Below are positions 17,320-26,123 of a stretch of DNA of 64,000 bases, one piece after another (within the stretch, counting starts at the first letter, position 1; each line of letters starts with the position of its first letter). The DNA lies in the NCBI RefSeq assembly GCF_029637485.1, contig NZ_CP069128.1, positions 2,388,001-2,452,000 on the forward strand. Reading direction: 5' to 3'. Made by a program: the position numbers and the translations under genes. Source of the stretch: Sphingomonas sp. LHG3406-1 (GTDB lineage: Bacteria > Pseudomonadota > Alphaproteobacteria > Sphingomonadales > Sphingomonadaceae). Under the pieces are notes generated by a model. It was not told the DNA's origin. It did not search any database and saw only the letters and a program-made list of their open reading frames with translations.

Positions 17320-17336
17320 CCGCGCTTGCCGCCGGG

Positions 17337-18341
17337 TCAGGCGGCGAGGTGGCCGGGGTTGTTCGGGAGGGTCGGAGGCGGGGTCATGTCGGTCCCGAGT
17401 TCACTGATCGCCCGCACGCTGGTGGCCCGATTGTGCGGTGCCGAGGGATCGGGAAGAAGCCCGGCCTGTCGGTCGGCGGTGCGCTCTCTCGCTGCGCGGC
17501 GGCTGGCGACGGTGGGGCCATAATCCGCCATGACGCGGAAGCGGGGATTGACCTCGGCCAGCTCGGCCATGACCTTGGCGGCGCGCTTGCCGATCTGTCG
17601 CACCTGCTCGCGGCTGAGACCGCTTCCTTCCGGTGCGTCATAGTCGGCCAGCTCGCCGAAGACCCGGGCCGCGAGGATTTCGCGATCGCGCTCCAGTCGC
17701 GCCTCGATCGCTTCCACCGCTGCCTCATCGAGCCCGGCCCGGCCACCAGCTTTGAGCGCGCGCGCCAGTTCGCGCTTGGGCTGCTTGCGGCGCAGGCTTT
17801 CGAGTGCGGCGTGGCGGCCCTTGGCGACGAACTCCTCGATCAGGCACTGGGCGGCGGCGCGTGCGAGATAGTCGCTGGCCGACGATTCGGTCCGCTCCAA
17901 GGCGTATTCATCCTCGATCAGGCTTTCGATCGACGTCTCCTCGCCATCCGGGCCCGAGGCCAGGCTGTGGAGCGAGACGGTGGTCGCCGATACCTTCTGC
18001 GCCGAAGGACGCTGATCGGTCATCAGGCGGAATCGGAGCGACTGCAGCTCGCCGCGGATCTGCCAGTTCACGAAGGTGGTGAACTGCGCCTTCTCGCTGT
18101 CATAGGCCTCGATCGCGCGGTGAACGGCAATGGCGCAGCATTGCTCGGCATCGTCCCAGTGGGCGCCAAGCCCATACTGGCGAATGAAGTGCCGGAAGCG
18201 GGGGCTGAGCAGGCGCAGCAGCCGGGCGAAGACGCGGTCGCAGTCGCGGCGCTGGCGGGCGGTCGGTTCTTGGTCGGCGGGGCCGCGCAGCTTCTTATAC
18301 TCGGCAACGGCGACTTCCAGCGCAGCGGTGGTCTTCGACAT
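17337..18341 (-). CDS. atypical sigma-70-like RNA polymerase sigma factor
   Basis: This 334-residue protein has sigma features. A region 2-like block (about 62-105) contains AIEAYDSEKAQFTTFVNWQIRGELQ, comparable to the -10 recognition/core-binding helices. A region 4-like helix-turn-helix (about 242-261) contains LSREQVRQIGKRAAKVM. The intervening part and the 70-residue polar tail are unlike RpoD, RpoH or FliA. It lies 183 nt downstream of a flagellar gene on the same strand, so a link to flagellar expression is possible but unproven. It is convergent with hslU. Confidence 0.65.
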   Translation of the reverse strand: MSKTTAALEVAVAEYKKLRGPADQEPTARQRRDCDRVFARLLRLLSPRFRHFIRQYGLGAHWDDAEQCCAIAVHRAIEAYDSEKAQFTTFVNWQIRGELQSLRFRLMTDQRPSAQKVSATTVSLHSLASGPDGEETSIESLIEDEYALERTESSASDYLARAAAQCLIEEFVAKGRHAALESLRRKQPKRELARALKAGGRAGLDEAAVEAIEARLERDREILAARVFGELADYDAPEGSGLSREQVRQIGKRAAKVMAELAEVNPRFRVMADYGPTVASRRAARERTADRQAGLLPDPSAPHNRATSVRAISELGTDMTPPPTLPNNPGHLAA

Positions 18342-18524
18342 GGCATCCCCCGGTGGGCGAGGGGAGGATTCCCGCGGCTCGCCCGATGAAGGAAGACAAG
18401 CGGCGGGCGCAGTTAATCGCTCTGGACCGGTAAATCCGGACTGGAGTGAATGCTGCGAAGTGCTAGGAAAGCGCGCCTTGCCGCGCCGGGCGAACGCTCC
18501 GCAATGGAGTTAATCGGAAGCAGG

Positions 18525-19421
18525 TCAGGCGGTGAGGAAGCGGGCCGGCCGGACCCGCCTGGCGACATATTCGTCGAGCCAGGCGCGGTGGGCGTCGGTG
18601 GCGCTGCCGGCCGCCGCGACTCGGCGATCGGCTGCCACCGCGCCGACCTGCGCGGCGAGCAGGCGGCCGGCTCGTTCCTCGCCGATGCCACTGCCGAGGA
18701 AGCGCAGCGCGTCGCCAAGCCCCAGGTGATGCGCCAGATAGGCGGCGCGGGCGGTGCCCGGCAGGTCGGTGGCGGCGATGCCGGCGGCGCGCAGCCGCTT
18801 CAGGTTGGCCGCGGCATGGTCCGCGGTGACCTGGATGGAAGCCGCTGGATCAAAGCGCAATTCAAGCAGCGCCGGACGCGCCTCCGGCCGAACCTTGCCC
18901 GACCGGTCAATCCAGCCGCGTGCCTCGGCAGTGGCGCGCAGCCAGCTTCCGGGCCGCCGCGCTTCGTCGAGCCAGGTGCCATTGAGAAACTGGCCGAGCC
19001 CGCCGGCGGACGACCGCGGATTGCGGCTGGCCGGGTCCCATCGCCCGTCCGGTCGCCGTGCCGCCTCGGCATCGACGATGGCGGCAAGGACCGCGGGGTC
19101 GAGCCCGGTCCGCGCGCCCGCGGCCTCGAACAGGGGCTGGTAGATGGCATTGGCCCCGAGGCGCAACGGACCCATGACCGGCGCTTGCGGCGGAGGATCG
19201 GGGCTCAGCGACGGTCGCAGCCGGTCCTCGGCCTGCAGCGCGTCGATCAGGGTTTCGAGACGGAGCATGGAGCCGCCGGCGGTCACCGCCTCGCCCTTCA
19301 CAGGGCGGATGTTGCCAAGCGCCGCCTGCCACAGCCGTCCGTCGAGATCGCTGCGCGCGGCTCGGTAGATCAGCTCGGTCCGGGCAGCCGGCGACAGCCT
19401 GTCGAGTGGCGCCGCGCTCAT
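18525..19421 (-). CDS. lytic transglycosylase-like protein in flagellar operon
   Basis: This 298-residue protein has an SLT-like core: LDPAVLAAIVDAEAA (candidate catalytic Glu119), then SSAGGLGQFLNGTW (about 138-150), which matches the conserved GxxGLxQ part of family 1 transglycosylases. It would cut peptidoglycan locally, like the muramidase part of FlgJ, to let the rod pass. No signal peptide is visible, so it may be exported by the flagellar apparatus; that is inference. It overlaps the fliJ-like stop by 4 nt (ATGA) and is the last gene of flbT-fliI-fliJ. Confidence 0.72.
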   Translation of the reverse strand: MSAAPLDRLSPAARTELIYRAARSDLDGRLWQAALGNIRPVKGEAVTAGGSMLRLETLIDALQAEDRLRPSLSPDPPPQAPVMGPLRLGANAIYQPLFEAAGARTGLDPAVLAAIVDAEAARRPDGRWDPASRNPRSSAGGLGQFLNGTWLDEARRPGSWLRATAEARGWIDRSGKVRPEARPALLELRFDPAASIQVTADHAAANLKRLRAAGIAATDLPGTARAAYLAHHLGLGDALRFLGSGIGEERAGRLLAAQVGAVAADRRVAAAGSATDAHRAWLDEYVARRVRPARFLTA

Positions 19422-19819
19422 CGCTTGCTCCAGGCAGCGGCGGTGGAATCGTCGAGCGCGGCCTGTGCCCGGCGTTCGGCGGCACGGCGCTCCGCCTTCC
19501 TAGCGACGGCGGCAGCATCTTCGAGCAACTGCAGGCGGCCGCGCGCTTCGGCGGTCTCGCGGCGCAGGGCGGCAAGGCGGTCAGAGCCAGCCTTGCGGGC
19601 TGCGCCGAGCGCTTCGAGGCGTCGGGCGCTGTCCGCGAACCAGGCGTCGGCGGCAAGCGGCACGGCCGCGGCCAGATGGCGCTCGGCGCGGCGCAGCTCG
19701 GTCAGGCTTTCGGCGGCCTCCCCTAGGGCGCGCTGCTCGCGCTCCTCTGCAGAGATGCGCAGCGCGAGCGCGTCGAGCAGGCGGCGGCGGTGCCGGATGG
19801 CGGGTGCGAGGCGGCTCAT
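19418..19819 (-). CDS. FliJ-like flagellar export chaperone
   Basis: This 133-residue protein is almost entirely charged and alanine-rich helix with coiled-coil character. Homology is weak in this family, so the call rests mainly on position: it overlaps fliI by 4 nt (ATGA) downstream, exactly where fliJ sits in most flagellar operons. FliJ forms the stalk in the FliI ATPase ring. The length is close to the usual 140-150. Confidence 0.7.
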   Translation of the reverse strand: MSRLAPAIRHRRRLLDALALRISAEEREQRALGEAAESLTELRRAERHLAAAVPLAADAWFADSARRLEALGAARKAGSDRLAALRRETAEARGRLQLLEDAAAVARKAERRAAERRAQAALDDSTAAAWSKR

Positions 19820-21138
19820 TGGCCTTGCTCCACGAGCGCGGCGAGATCAGCGAATGCATGCTCGGGATGGCCGCGGTCGTCCTTGCCCTGGCCAAGCAGC
19901 GCTTCGATCCGGGGTGCAAGCGCGATCGCCCGATCGACCTCAACATCCGCACCCGTTGCATAAGCGCCGAGCCGGACCAGTTCCTCCATGTCGGCCCAGG
20001 TCGACAGCAGCCGGCGGGCGGCGAGGCGCGTCTCATTGTCACTGGCGGAAAGGCAATGGGGGAGGGTACGGCTGACCGACTTGAGCAGGTCGACCGCCGG
20101 ATAGCGTCCGCGCTCGGCGATGCGGCGCGACAGCACGACATGACCGTCGAGAATGCCGCGCACCGTGTCGGCGATCGGTTCATCATGGTCGTCGCCGTCG
20201 ACCAGCACGGTGAACAAGCCGGTGATGCTGCCCTCGCCCGTAAGTCCCGGCCCGGCCCGCTCCAGCAGCCGGGCAAGCTCGGCGAAGATTGAGGGCGGGT
20301 AGCCGCGCGTCGCCGGCGGCTCGCCGGCTGCCAGCCCGATCTCGCGGCCGGCCATGGCGAAGCGGGTCACGCTGTCCATCAGGCAGAGCACGCGCTTGCC
20401 CTCGGCCCGGAAATGTTCGGCGATGGCGAGGGTCGCGTAAGCCGCCTGCCGGCGCATCAGCGCAGGGGCGTCGGAAGTGGCGACCACCACAACCGAGCGG
20501 GCCAGGCCGTCCGGCCCGAGATCGTCGGCAAGGAACTCCTGCACCTCGCGGCCGCGCTCGCCGATCAGGCCGATGACCGCCACGTCGCAATCAGCCCAGC
20601 GTGCCAGCATGGAAAGGAGCACCGACTTGCCGACCCCCGAGCCGGCGAAAAGGCCCAGCCGCTGTCCCTCGCAGAGCGGTGCGAACAGGTCGAGCGCACG
20701 AACGCAGGTCGCGAGGCGAGGACCAACGCGCGTCCGTTCGGCGGCCGGCGGAGGTGCGGCACGCAGGGGCCGAGGGACGGGGCCGAGCGGCAGCGGGCCC
20801 AGTCCGTCGAGCGGTGTTCCAAGCCCGTCCATGACCCGGCCGAGCCAGGCGGCGGAAGGCCGTAGCGAGGCTTCGGCCGCTACCAGCTCGACCGACGTTC
20901 CGGAGACCAGGCTTTCGGTCGGGGCGTAGGCCATGGCGGTCACCCGGTCGCCGACAAGCGCGGTCACTTCCGCCTGGACCGCGCCGAGGCGAAGGCGCGA
21001 GCCGACCCGCGCCGCTCCGCCGAGGCCGGCGACCTCGAGCGAGGCGCCGCGCACTGCGACGAGCGTTCCGAACCGGCGGAAAGGATCGGTGTCCCGGACC
21101 TGTTCGCCGAATGCCGCCAGCGCGGCGAGGGCGCTCAG
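19816..21138 (-). CDS. fliI: flagellum-specific ATPase FliI (probable CTG start)
   Basis: FliI is the ATPase of the flagellar type III export apparatus. Walker A is GLFAGSGVGKSVLL (about 165-172), followed by the FliI signatures GLIGERGREVQEF and GEPPATRGYPPS. Homology extends upstream of the first GTG (21054) through DPFRRFGTLVAVRG, so the start must be earlier. The only candidate is CTG at 21138, with GGAGGAGG just upstream and overlapping the flbT stop as CTGA. This gives 440 residues, near the normal 440-460. If GTG is used, the protein is 412 residues and lacks the N-terminal segment. fliH is not present beside it. Confidence 0.93.
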   Translation of the reverse strand: MSALAALAAFGEQVRDTDPFRRFGTLVAVRGASLEVAGLGGAARVGSRLRLGAVQAEVTALVGDRVTAMAYAPTESLVSGTSVELVAAEASLRPSAAWLGRVMDGLGTPLDGLGPLPLGPVPRPLRAAPPPAAERTRVGPRLATCVRALDLFAPLCEGQRLGLFAGSGVGKSVLLSMLARWADCDVAVIGLIGERGREVQEFLADDLGPDGLARSVVVVATSDAPALMRRQAAYATLAIAEHFRAEGKRVLCLMDSVTRFAMAGREIGLAAGEPPATRGYPPSIFAELARLLERAGPGLTGEGSITGLFTVLVDGDDHDEPIADTVRGILDGHVVLSRRIAERGRYPAVDLLKSVSRTLPHCLSASDNETRLAARRLLSTWADMEELVRLGAYATGADVEVDRAIALAPRIEALLGQGKDDRGHPEHAFADLAALVEQGQ

Positions 21139-21539
21139 GCGGCCTCCTCCGCCACCTGCGCCAAGGCGTCATGCTCGATGCGCATCAGCGTTCGGCAGTC
21201 TCCAAGTGCACGGTAATAATCGGCGGAGGCCGCACGCTCGGCGAAGCTTGCGACGGCGGCCCGGCCGGTTCCGCATGGCGCGAGGCGGGTGACCGAGCCG
21301 AGCGTGTCGATGATTCGGCGGTGGTGCTCTTCGATGCCTTCCGGATCGAGATAAGCCATCATCGTGTGGAAGTAGAGCGCGCGCGCCGGGGTGTTCGCTT
21401 CGGCCGGCGACATGATCTCGCGGCCGCGCAGGATGGTGACCTTGCTCTCGATTGCCAGGTCGGTCCGCCTGGACGCACGAATCACTGCGCCGTTGATGAC
21501 GACCTTCTCGCCGTCGCGAAGGGAAATCCTGAGGGTCAT
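21135..21539 (-). CDS. flbT: flagellar biosynthesis regulator FlbT
   Basis: FlbT is an alphaproteobacterial regulator that binds flagellin mRNA in Caulobacter and couples flagellin translation to assembly. The 134 residues show the family pattern LRISLRDGEKVVINGAVIRA, RRTDLAIESKVTILRGREIM, and the YFHTMMAY region. It is usually beside flaF and flagellin genes; here it leads fliI and the partner flaF is not in the window. It is divergent from flgE across a 168-nt region. Confidence 0.92.
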   Translation of the reverse strand: MTLRISLRDGEKVVINGAVIRASRRTDLAIESKVTILRGREIMSPAEANTPARALYFHTMMAYLDPEGIEEHHRRIIDTLGSVTRLAPCGTGRAAVASFAERAASADYYRALGDCRTLMRIEHDALAQVAEEAA

Positions 21540-21707
21540 TCAGTTGTCCTGCTGCTGTTCCAATTGCCTCCATGATAGAGGCGGACACGGGAGAGCGGAC
21601 GGCCGTGGCGGCAAAAATTGCCGGGTTCGGGGAGGTCGCCGGCGGCCTTCTATAAACGGATGAGAAGGACCGGCAGCGCGCCGGCCAACCCTTGGGAGCC
21701 TTGCACC

Positions 21708-23010
21708 TTGAGCCTCTATTCCGCCCTCTACGCCGGTGTGTCCGGGCTTGGCGCGCAATCATCGGCCCATGGCGACGGTCGCCGACAACATCACCAACAT
21801 CAACACGATCGGCTACAAGGGCGTCTCCACCGAATTTCGTACCCTGGTCACCGACGGCCGGATGAAGTCGAGCTATTCGGCCGGCGGCGTCGCGGCAGCA
21901 CCGCAGGCGCTGATCAGCAAGCAGGGCCTCCTCCAGGCCAGCTCGGGCCAGACGGACCTTGCCATCGACGGGGCCGGCTTCTTCGTCGTGCGCACCGGTG
22001 ACACGCAGGACGCCGAGATCGCCTTTACCCGCGCCGGCGCCTTCAAACCCGACCTGCAGGGCTATCTTCGCAACACCAGCGGCTACTATCTCCAGGGTTG
22101 GCGACTGGATGCTTCGGGCAATTACGTCGACACCGGCAACCTTAACGCGCTTGAACCAGTGCGCCTCAGCGAGTTGACCGGTTCGGCCGCACCAACCAGT
22201 CGCCTCCAGATGCGCGCCAACCTCCAGTCCGACGCACCGGTGGTTGCCGGACCTTATGCAGCGGGTGACATCGCGGCGGGCACGGTCGCCCCGCAGTTCC
22301 AGCGAAGCTTCGACATCTACGACGCGCAGGGCGGCGCGCACCGGATCAGCATCGGCTTCGTCAAGACCGCGCCCAACCAGTGGCAGGCGGAGATCTTCGC
22401 GGTTCCGGCGGCGGACGTTACCGCGCCGGGCGGCCTGCTGGCGAGCGGGACCGTCGCCTTCAACCCCGACGGCAGCCTCAACCTCGCCGGATCCACCCCC
22501 GCCATCTTCGGCAGCCTGACTCCGGCCTGGACCAACGGCGCCGGCGCGCAGCCGATCGACCTCCAGCTCGGGTCGGACGGCGGGCTCGACGGCCTCACCC
22601 AGTTCGGTGGGCAGAGCGCGCTGATCAGCTCCAGCGTCGATGGCGGGCTGCTCGGCAACATCGCCTCGATCGAGGTCGACGAGAGAGGCCTCGTCAGCGC
22701 CATCTTCGACGATGGCACCGCCCGGCGGGTATTCCAGCTGCCGGTCGCGACTTTCCAGAATCCGGATGGCCTGACCCGCCTCACCGGCAACGCCTTCGCC
22801 GTGTCGAGCGCCAGCGGATCGGTCGCCATCAACCCGCCGGGCGCGCTCGGCGCAGGCATGATCTCAAGCGCGACACTGGAAGCATCCAACGTCGACCTTG
22901 CCCAGGAATTCACCAACATGATCCGCTTCCAGCGAGCCTACAGTGCCTCGTCCAAGATCATCACCACGGTCGACGACATGCTGCAGGAACTGTCCAGCCT
23001 GAAGCGGTGA
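21708..23010 (+). CDS. flgE: flagellar hook protein FlgE with apparent frameshift near codon 20
   Basis: FlgE polymerises into the hook. The conserved N-terminus (SLYSALYAGVSGLGAQSSA) is encoded from a TTG at 21708 in one frame. The rest (MATVADNITNINTIGYKG to the stop, 413 residues) is in the next frame. The junction is GGCCCATGG at 21764-21772; removing one C from the CCC at 21766-21768 would restore a continuous protein of about 433 residues. The remainder has the usual hook features, ending in LAQEFTNMIRFQRAYSASSKIITT. It is either a sequencing error, a real mutation or a slippage site. GGGAG lies about 9 nt before the TTG. flgK follows 14 nt later. Confidence 0.85.
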
Positions 23011-23024
23011 GGAGCCCATAGGCC

Positions 23025-25118
23025 ATGAGCCTCTCCGAGATACTCGGCAGTGCACTATCGGGGCTGAACGCCGCCCAGGCCGGGCTGCGCTCGGCCTCGA
23101 ACAATATCGCCAACGTCAACACTCCCGGTTACGCCCGCGAGCGTGTGCCACTGCAGACGGGCGTCACGGCTGGGCAGGTGAGCGGTGTTCGCACGCTCGA
23201 AGCAGTCCGCGTCGCCGACCGCTTCCTCGAAGCAACCGTATACCGGCGGGCGGGCGACTGGGGGCAAGCCGAAGCCGTCGCCAATTCGCTCGACCGGTTG
23301 CAGGCAATGCTCGGCGGTCCAGGCGATGCGAGCGGCCTTCCGGCACGGCTCGACGCCATCGGTGCGGCCGCTGTCGCAATGACGGGCGCTGCAGGAAGCG
23401 AGCCCACCCTTCGCGGCTTCATCGGCGCCGTTAGCCAGGCCCTGTCGTCGTTGCAGACGCTCGACGGGGACATCGCCGGCCTGCGCGTCGATGCCGAGCG
23501 CGAGTTCAGCTATACGGTCGGCACCATCAACAACCTGCTGAAGCGCATCGATGCGCTCAACGACAGCGTTGCTCGCCAGGCGGCCGGCGGGCGTGCCAGC
23601 AACGGTGCCATCGACCAGAGGATGAGCGCTGTCGAAGAGCTTGCCGGACTGATCAGGATCGAGGTGCGCGAAGGCGAAGACGGGCGGCTGACCATCGACA
23701 CGGCGGGTGGCGCCACCCTGCTTGATCGGCGTCTCCGCCTACTCGACTATCCGCCGAGCGAAGGCAGCGCCCAGCCGCTCTATCCGGCGGTGAAACTGCG
23801 GTTCGTCGAGGTCGACGGAAGCCTCGGCGCCGACACCGGCGAACGGCTGGACTCGCCGGCGGTGGGTGGCAGGCTCGGCGGTCTCATGGATTTGCGCGAT
23901 CGCCGTCTTCCGGCCTTCGCCGAAGAGATCGGAAGCCTCTTCGGCGGCCTTGCCGAAAGCCTCAACGCCGTCAGCAATGCCGGCTCGAGCGTTCCGCCAC
24001 CGGCTCGGCTGGAAGGCGCGCAGACCGGCTTCGCGGCGGGCGACCGGCTTGGCTTCACCGGCCGGGTGGTAATCGCTGCGCTCCATCCCGACGGCGTGCT
24101 GGCGGCAAGCCTCGCGCTCGATCTCGACAGCTTAGGGCCAGGCGCGACCATCCAGGACGCGGTGGACGCGATCAATGCCGGGCTCGGCGGCTCCGCAAAC
24201 GCCAGCTTCGTCGGTGGCCGGCTGACGATCAGCGGCTCCGGCTCGCTCGGCGTCGCGGTGGCGCAGGACCCGGCCAATCCGAGCGATCGCGCCGGCATGG
24301 GTTTTGCCCAGCTGTTCGGCCTCAACGATCTCGTCAGTGGACCCAGGACCTTTGGCCCGACCGGCTTCACCGCCGCCGATCCGCATGGCTTCGCCCCGCC
24401 GCAGACGGCCGAATTTGTTCTGCGCGGGCCTGACGGGCGCGTACTTGCTCAGGACAGCCTGTCGCCGATGGCAGGCGGAAGTTTCGGCGATCTCGTCGCT
24501 TCCCTCAACGCCGGGCCGCTCAGCACGTTCGGCAGCGTGGCGCTCGACGGGCGCGGGCGGCTCGCCTTCACGCCGGTCGCCAACCTGCCGACCGCCAGCC
24601 TTTCCGTCGTGTCCGATACCAGCAGCCGCTTCGGCACGGGACGATCCCTTTCCTCCCTACTGCTGCCGTCCGGCCGGGAAACCGGACTCGAGGGAGCGAC
24701 CGTGCGTCCCGACATCGCCGCCAGCGCCGGCCGGCTGCCGCTCGCCCGGCTCAACATCGCGGCAACGGTCGGGACCAAGGCGCTCGGCACGGGCGACAAT
24801 CGCGGCGCCAACGCCTTCGTCGACCAGCTTCGCGCGCCAGTCGACCTCGGGCGCGAGCGGGTGGCGGGAATGGAGGGCTATGCCAGCTTCGTGCTCGGCC
24901 AAGCAGGGCTCGACGCGGCCGGCGCCAAGGACCGGCTCGACGACATGGCGGCGCGGCGGTCGGACGCCGTGAACCGGCGCGACAGCTATTCGGGCGTCAA
25001 CATCGACGAGGAGCTGGCCAGCCTTGTCACGCTCCAGAACAGCTATTCGGCGGCGGCTCGGGTGATGACGACCGCGACCCAGATGTACGACACTCTGATC
25101 GGGATGGTAGGACGATGA
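23025..25118 (+). CDS. flgK: flagellar hook-associated protein 1 FlgK
   Basis: FlgK forms the hook-filament junction and is secreted by the flagellar export system. The 697 residues have the rod/hook N-terminal motif (ALSGLNAAQAGLRSASNNIANVNTPGYAR) and the paired C-terminal helix (VNIDEELASLVTLQNSYSAAARVMTT), with a glycine- and alanine-rich variable middle. A GAGGAG site precedes the ATG. It is longer than E. coli FlgK (547), which is common in alphaproteobacteria. It overlaps flgL by 4 nt. Confidence 0.95.
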   Translation: MSLSEILGSALSGLNAAQAGLRSASNNIANVNTPGYARERVPLQTGVTAGQVSGVRTLEAVRVADRFLEATVYRRAGDWGQAEAVANSLDRLQAMLGGPGDASGLPARLDAIGAAAVAMTGAAGSEPTLRGFIGAVSQALSSLQTLDGDIAGLRVDAEREFSYTVGTINNLLKRIDALNDSVARQAAGGRASNGAIDQRMSAVEELAGLIRIEVREGEDGRLTIDTAGGATLLDRRLRLLDYPPSEGSAQPLYPAVKLRFVEVDGSLGADTGERLDSPAVGGRLGGLMDLRDRRLPAFAEEIGSLFGGLAESLNAVSNAGSSVPPPARLEGAQTGFAAGDRLGFTGRVVIAALHPDGVLAASLALDLDSLGPGATIQDAVDAINAGLGGSANASFVGGRLTISGSGSLGVAVAQDPANPSDRAGMGFAQLFGLNDLVSGPRTFGPTGFTAADPHGFAPPQTAEFVLRGPDGRVLAQDSLSPMAGGSFGDLVASLNAGPLSTFGSVALDGRGRLAFTPVANLPTASLSVVSDTSSRFGTGRSLSSLLLPSGRETGLEGATVRPDIAASAGRLPLARLNIAATVGTKALGTGDNRGANAFVDQLRAPVDLGRERVAGMEGYASFVLGQAGLDAAGAKDRLDDMAARRSDAVNRRDSYSGVNIDEELASLVTLQNSYSAAARVMTTATQMYDTLIGMVGR

Positions 25119-26032
25119 CGGGCCTCAATCGTGTGGCGAGCATTCCGATGCAGCGCAGCCTGTTCGACAGCATCGCCGTCTCGCAGCGCAAGCTCGCCGA
25201 GACCCAGCAGCAGATGGCGACGGGCAAGAAGGCGCCCGACTTTGCTTCGCTGGGGATCGAAACAATGCGCAACCTGTCCGCGCGCACCTTGCTCGCGCGG
25301 CAGGAAGCGCATGCGGCGGTCGGCAACCGCGTCGGCACCACGCTGGCATTGATGGACGTTCAGATGGCGGGCGCCGAGGAAGCCTTGAACAAGCTCCGCG
25401 ACGGGCTGCTGTCGGCCATCGGTACCGGCCGTGCCAACGGCCTGCAGGAGGTTGCCGAAGAAGCATTCCAGCGCTTCCGGACCGCGCTCAACAGCGACGA
25501 GGGCGGTGTCTACCTGTTCGCCGGGTCGCAGACGTCGACGCCGCCCTACCGGCCCGCGACGCTCGCCGCGACCGCGCTCATTCCCGGCTCCGGTGCCTTC
25601 GCCAACGATGACGTGGTCGCCAGCGCTCGGGTAACCGAGGGGCTGGACGTCACCTATGGGACGACGGCGAGTGCGATCGGAACTGAGGTGCATGAGGCGT
25701 TCCGGACGCTGGCGCTGGGAGGGGCGATCGGCGACGTCCCCACTGCGGCGCAGGCGACCGCCATCAGCCAGGCGATCAGTCAGCTCAATGACGGCCTGAA
25801 GACCCTGCGCGCCGCCCATGCCGAGAACGGCCGGCGCCAGGCGCAGATCGAGAACCTTTCCGACAAGGCCGCCGAGCGCACCCTGATCCTCGAAAAACTC
25901 GTCGCCAGGAACGAGGACGCCGACATGGCGGAAGTGGCGAGTACGCTCGTCCAGCGCAAGACCACCTTGGAGGCGAGCTACACCTTGTTCGGACGGCTGG
26001 CGAACCTCAGTCTGGTCAACTTCCTCCGCTAG
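25115..26032 (+). CDS. flgL: flagellar hook-associated protein 3 FlgL
   Basis: FlgL is the second hook-filament junction protein and resembles a short flagellin. The 305 residues show the N-terminal flagellin-like helix (LAETQQQMATGKKA), a short D2-D3 region, and the C-terminal helix (DMAEVASTLVQRKTTLEASYTLFGRL). It overlaps flgK (ATGA) and ends the flgE-flgK-flgL unit. No flagellin gene follows. Confidence 0.93.
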   Translation: MTGLNRVASIPMQRSLFDSIAVSQRKLAETQQQMATGKKAPDFASLGIETMRNLSARTLLARQEAHAAVGNRVGTTLALMDVQMAGAEEALNKLRDGLLSAIGTGRANGLQEVAEEAFQRFRTALNSDEGGVYLFAGSQTSTPPYRPATLAATALIPGSGAFANDDVVASARVTEGLDVTYGTTASAIGTEVHEAFRTLALGGAIGDVPTAAQATAISQAISQLNDGLKTLRAAHAENGRRQAQIENLSDKAAERTLILEKLVARNEDADMAEVASTLVQRKTTLEASYTLFGRLANLSLVNFLR

Positions 26033-26123
26033 CCGGCGGAACGTCGCGGAGCGGGCGCGTCCGGAAGGACGGCACCCTGCGCCGATGTGGACTTCAGCCC
26101 CGTGCCTCTGCTTTGGTGCGGCG

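Noticed and set aside
21615..21645. Possible sigma-54 promoter (TGGCGG...TTGC) upstream of flgE
   Set aside because: The GG-GC distance is one nucleotide longer than the strict consensus, and the -24 element is poor. Not called.
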